DNA of 32,921 nucleotides from contig DUNB01000027.1 of NCBI GenBank assembly GCA_012839585.1, positions 1 to 32,921 of the forward strand, in the 5' to 3' direction. The notes beneath the pieces were generated by a model, which saw nothing but the letters and a program-made list of their open reading frames with translations, did no database searches and was not told where the DNA came from. Below are positions 31,680 through 32,921 of this stretch, piece after piece; position 1 is the first letter of the stretch, and each line of letters starts with the position of its first letter. The position numbers were made by a program, and so were the translations under genes. Source of the stretch: Alcaligenaceae bacterium. GTDB lineage: Bacteria > Pseudomonadota > Gammaproteobacteria > Burkholderiales > Burkholderiaceae_B.

Positions 31680-32885
31680 TTAGTGAGCCCAGTGTCTGAG
31701 ATCATAATAAGCCACTACATCGCCATTTTTGATTTCTGTATTGGCGGGAATCCGAGCTAAACCGGTGGCCCAAGCCAATGAGCTGATAATGGCAGAGCCT
31801 TGTTGTTCGTGCGGAGTAAGTGCCACGGAGCCATTCGCATCGGCACGAGCTTGAACGCGGATGAATTCTTCTCTGGAACCCTTAAAGGTTTGACTGCATT
31901 CTAGCGTGCCGTAAAACACGCGAGGCATGGCGTGACGTCGACCTTGTAGAACACGGATCATGGGGGAAACCATCAAGGAAAAGACGGCAAAAGAAGACAC
32001 AGGGTTACCGGGTAGGCCGACGACCGGTGTATCACCTATATGTGCCAAAGCAACGGGTTTGCCTGGTTTCATGCGCACTTTCCACAGATTCATTTCACCG
32101 CCTAGCGCTTCGATGGCTGGTTTGACCAGATCTTTGTCACCTACGGATACGCCACCCACTGTTAACACGAGATCGCACTCTTGGCACAGTGTGGTCAGCG
32201 CCTGTTGGATGTCTTCTAGGGTGTCTTTGGCGTGTAAGCTAAGATGAACGTGTGCGTTAAGCTGCTGCACCATGGCTGATAACATAGGTGCGTTGGAGTT
32301 ATAAATTTGCCCCTCTTTAAGAGGCTGCCCAGGCTGAGCGAGCTCATCACCTGTAGTGAGAATCCCAATTTTAGGCATGGGGTACACGTCTACTTCGGTG
32401 ACTCCCTGAGAGGCCAGCATGGCAATATGACCACTGTTTAAGGGCTTGCCCTTAAGGATGATGGTTTTACCTTGGCTCATGTCCTCGCCCTTAACACGCA
32501 CGTGGTCGTGCAAAGTGGGGGTGGACTGTATAAACACCACGTCATTGTCCTCAGTGCAGTTTTCTTGCATGACGACGGTATCAGCACCTGCAGGCATCAG
32601 GCTGCCAGTAAATAAACGAATGGCATGGCCCGTTTTGAGGGCTTCGGGCACATCACCGGCATAACAACGTTGTTGTATGGGTAGGCCCTTGCCGCTTTCG
32701 AAATCGGCTAAACGGATGGCATAGCCATCCATCGCGCTGTTATCAGCAGGAGGGATGGCTATGGTAGCCAGTATGTTAGTCGCGACTACACGCCCTAACG
32801 CCTGAGCAACGGGAATGCGTTCGCTGCGAGTGGGACGTACAGCGGCTTGAATAAGTCGGTCTTGAGCGGTATCGAAATCTAACAT
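31680..32885 (-). CDS. moeA: Molybdopterin molybdenumtransferase MoeA
   Basis: This 401-residue protein inserts molybdate into adenylylated molybdopterin to give active Moco. Family segments in order: SAMDGYAI near residue 50, the GSLMPAGADTVVMQE region near 95-110, the central MoCF-like domain with GILTTGDEL and VGGVSVGDKD, then KPGKPVALAHIGDTPVVGLPGNPVSSF split across the active site, and a C-terminal beta-barrel. Length is normal. A weak AGAG precedes the start. It converges on moaA-mobA with a short gap containing the shared terminator. Confidence 0.96.
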   Translation of the reverse strand: MLDFDTAQDRLIQAAVRPTRSERIPVAQALGRVVATNILATIAIPPADNSAMDGYAIRLADFESGKGLPIQQRCYAGDVPEALKTGHAIRLFTGSLMPAGADTVVMQENCTEDNDVVFIQSTPTLHDHVRVKGEDMSQGKTIILKGKPLNSGHIAMLASQGVTEVDVYPMPKIGILTTGDELAQPGQPLKEGQIYNSNAPMLSAMVQQLNAHVHLSLHAKDTLEDIQQALTTLCQECDLVLTVGGVSVGDKDLVKPAIEALGGEMNLWKVRMKPGKPVALAHIGDTPVVGLPGNPVSSFAVFSLMVSPMIRVLQGRRHAMPRVFYGTLECSQTFKGSREEFIRVQARADANGSVALTPHEQQGSAIISSLAWATGLARIPANTEIKNGDVVAYYDLRHWAH

Positions 32886-32921
32886 AAGTACTCTTTATGC
32901 AGATCACTGCGTCACCAAATC
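32886..32921. other. Upstream edge of moeA
   Basis: The last 36 bases hold the moeA ribosome-binding region and run off the window. No further feature is visible. Confidence 0.5.

Noticed and set aside
1..32921. CRISPR array, prophage, toxin-antitoxin or restriction system
   Set aside because: No regularly spaced repeats, phage structural genes or recognisable defence genes are seen in the window.

Overview
The window looks like ordinary chromosome of a betaproteobacterium, most likely Burkholderiales/Alcaligenaceae (an Alcaligenes/Paenalcaligenes-like organism). This is an inference from gene content and order (mutM, TPR protein, lolB, ispE, tRNA-Gln, prs, rplY, pth, ychF) and from a roughly balanced base composition judged by eye. 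I cannot name the species.

Layout. (1) Positions 1-102 are the right end of an IS200/IS605-type element: the last codons of tnpB plus its terminal hairpin. It abuts a LysR-type regulator. A small 4-oxalocrotonate tautomerase-like gene follows on the minus strand. (2) Positions 1424-10901 form a tight seven-gene glycan cassette: a WecA-type initiating transferase, a TviB/WbpO-type nucleotide-sugar dehydrogenase, a TviC/WbpP-type epimerase, a MurJ/Wzx-type flippase, two GT4 glycosyltransferases and one protein made of two fused GT4 units. A convergent phosphomannomutase/phosphoglucomutase follows. No polymerase or ligase gene is visible. (3) Positions 12545-16840 hold a GlcD-type FAD dehydrogenase and, on the opposite strand, an operon of an MBL-fold protein with an altered metal motif, an MhpA-like flavin monooxygenase and a DUF2783 protein. 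(4) Positions 17010-25680 are core housekeeping: mutM, then TPR-lolB-ispE-tRNA-Gln-prs-rplY-pth-CPBP protease-ychF. (5) Positions 25773-28922 carry small redox and stress genes: an AhpD/CMD protein, a group III truncated haemoglobin, a TIGR01244-type sulfurtransferase/phosphatase, a universal stress protein behind a perfect FNR-type box, and a BAAT/acyl-CoA thioesterase-like protein whose nucleophile appears replaced. (6) Positions 28919-32885 carry molybdenum-cofactor and formate-dehydrogenase accessory genes: fdhD, moaA, mobA, moeA.

How they work together. The glycan cassette could make UDP-GalNAcA, start a lipid-linked oligosaccharide, extend it with four GT4 modules and flip it. The phosphohexomutase supplies hexose-1-phosphates. 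The Moco genes, fdhD and an FNR-boxed stress gene fit a facultatively anaerobic or microaerobic lifestyle. The most information-dense non-coding stretch is the ispE-tRNA-prs-rplY junction. It shows a tRNA that starts inside the ispE stop region, promoter-like pairs inside ispE, a prs promoter with a palindrome in its spacer that overlaps a terminator hairpin, and alternative hairpins over the rplY ribosome-binding site.

Nothing here is clearly a new defence or mobile system. The best candidates for new biology are the MBL/monooxygenase/DUF2783 operon, the polymerase-less glycan cassette, the BAAT-like protein without a serine nucleophile, and the regulatory layout around tRNA-Gln and prs.
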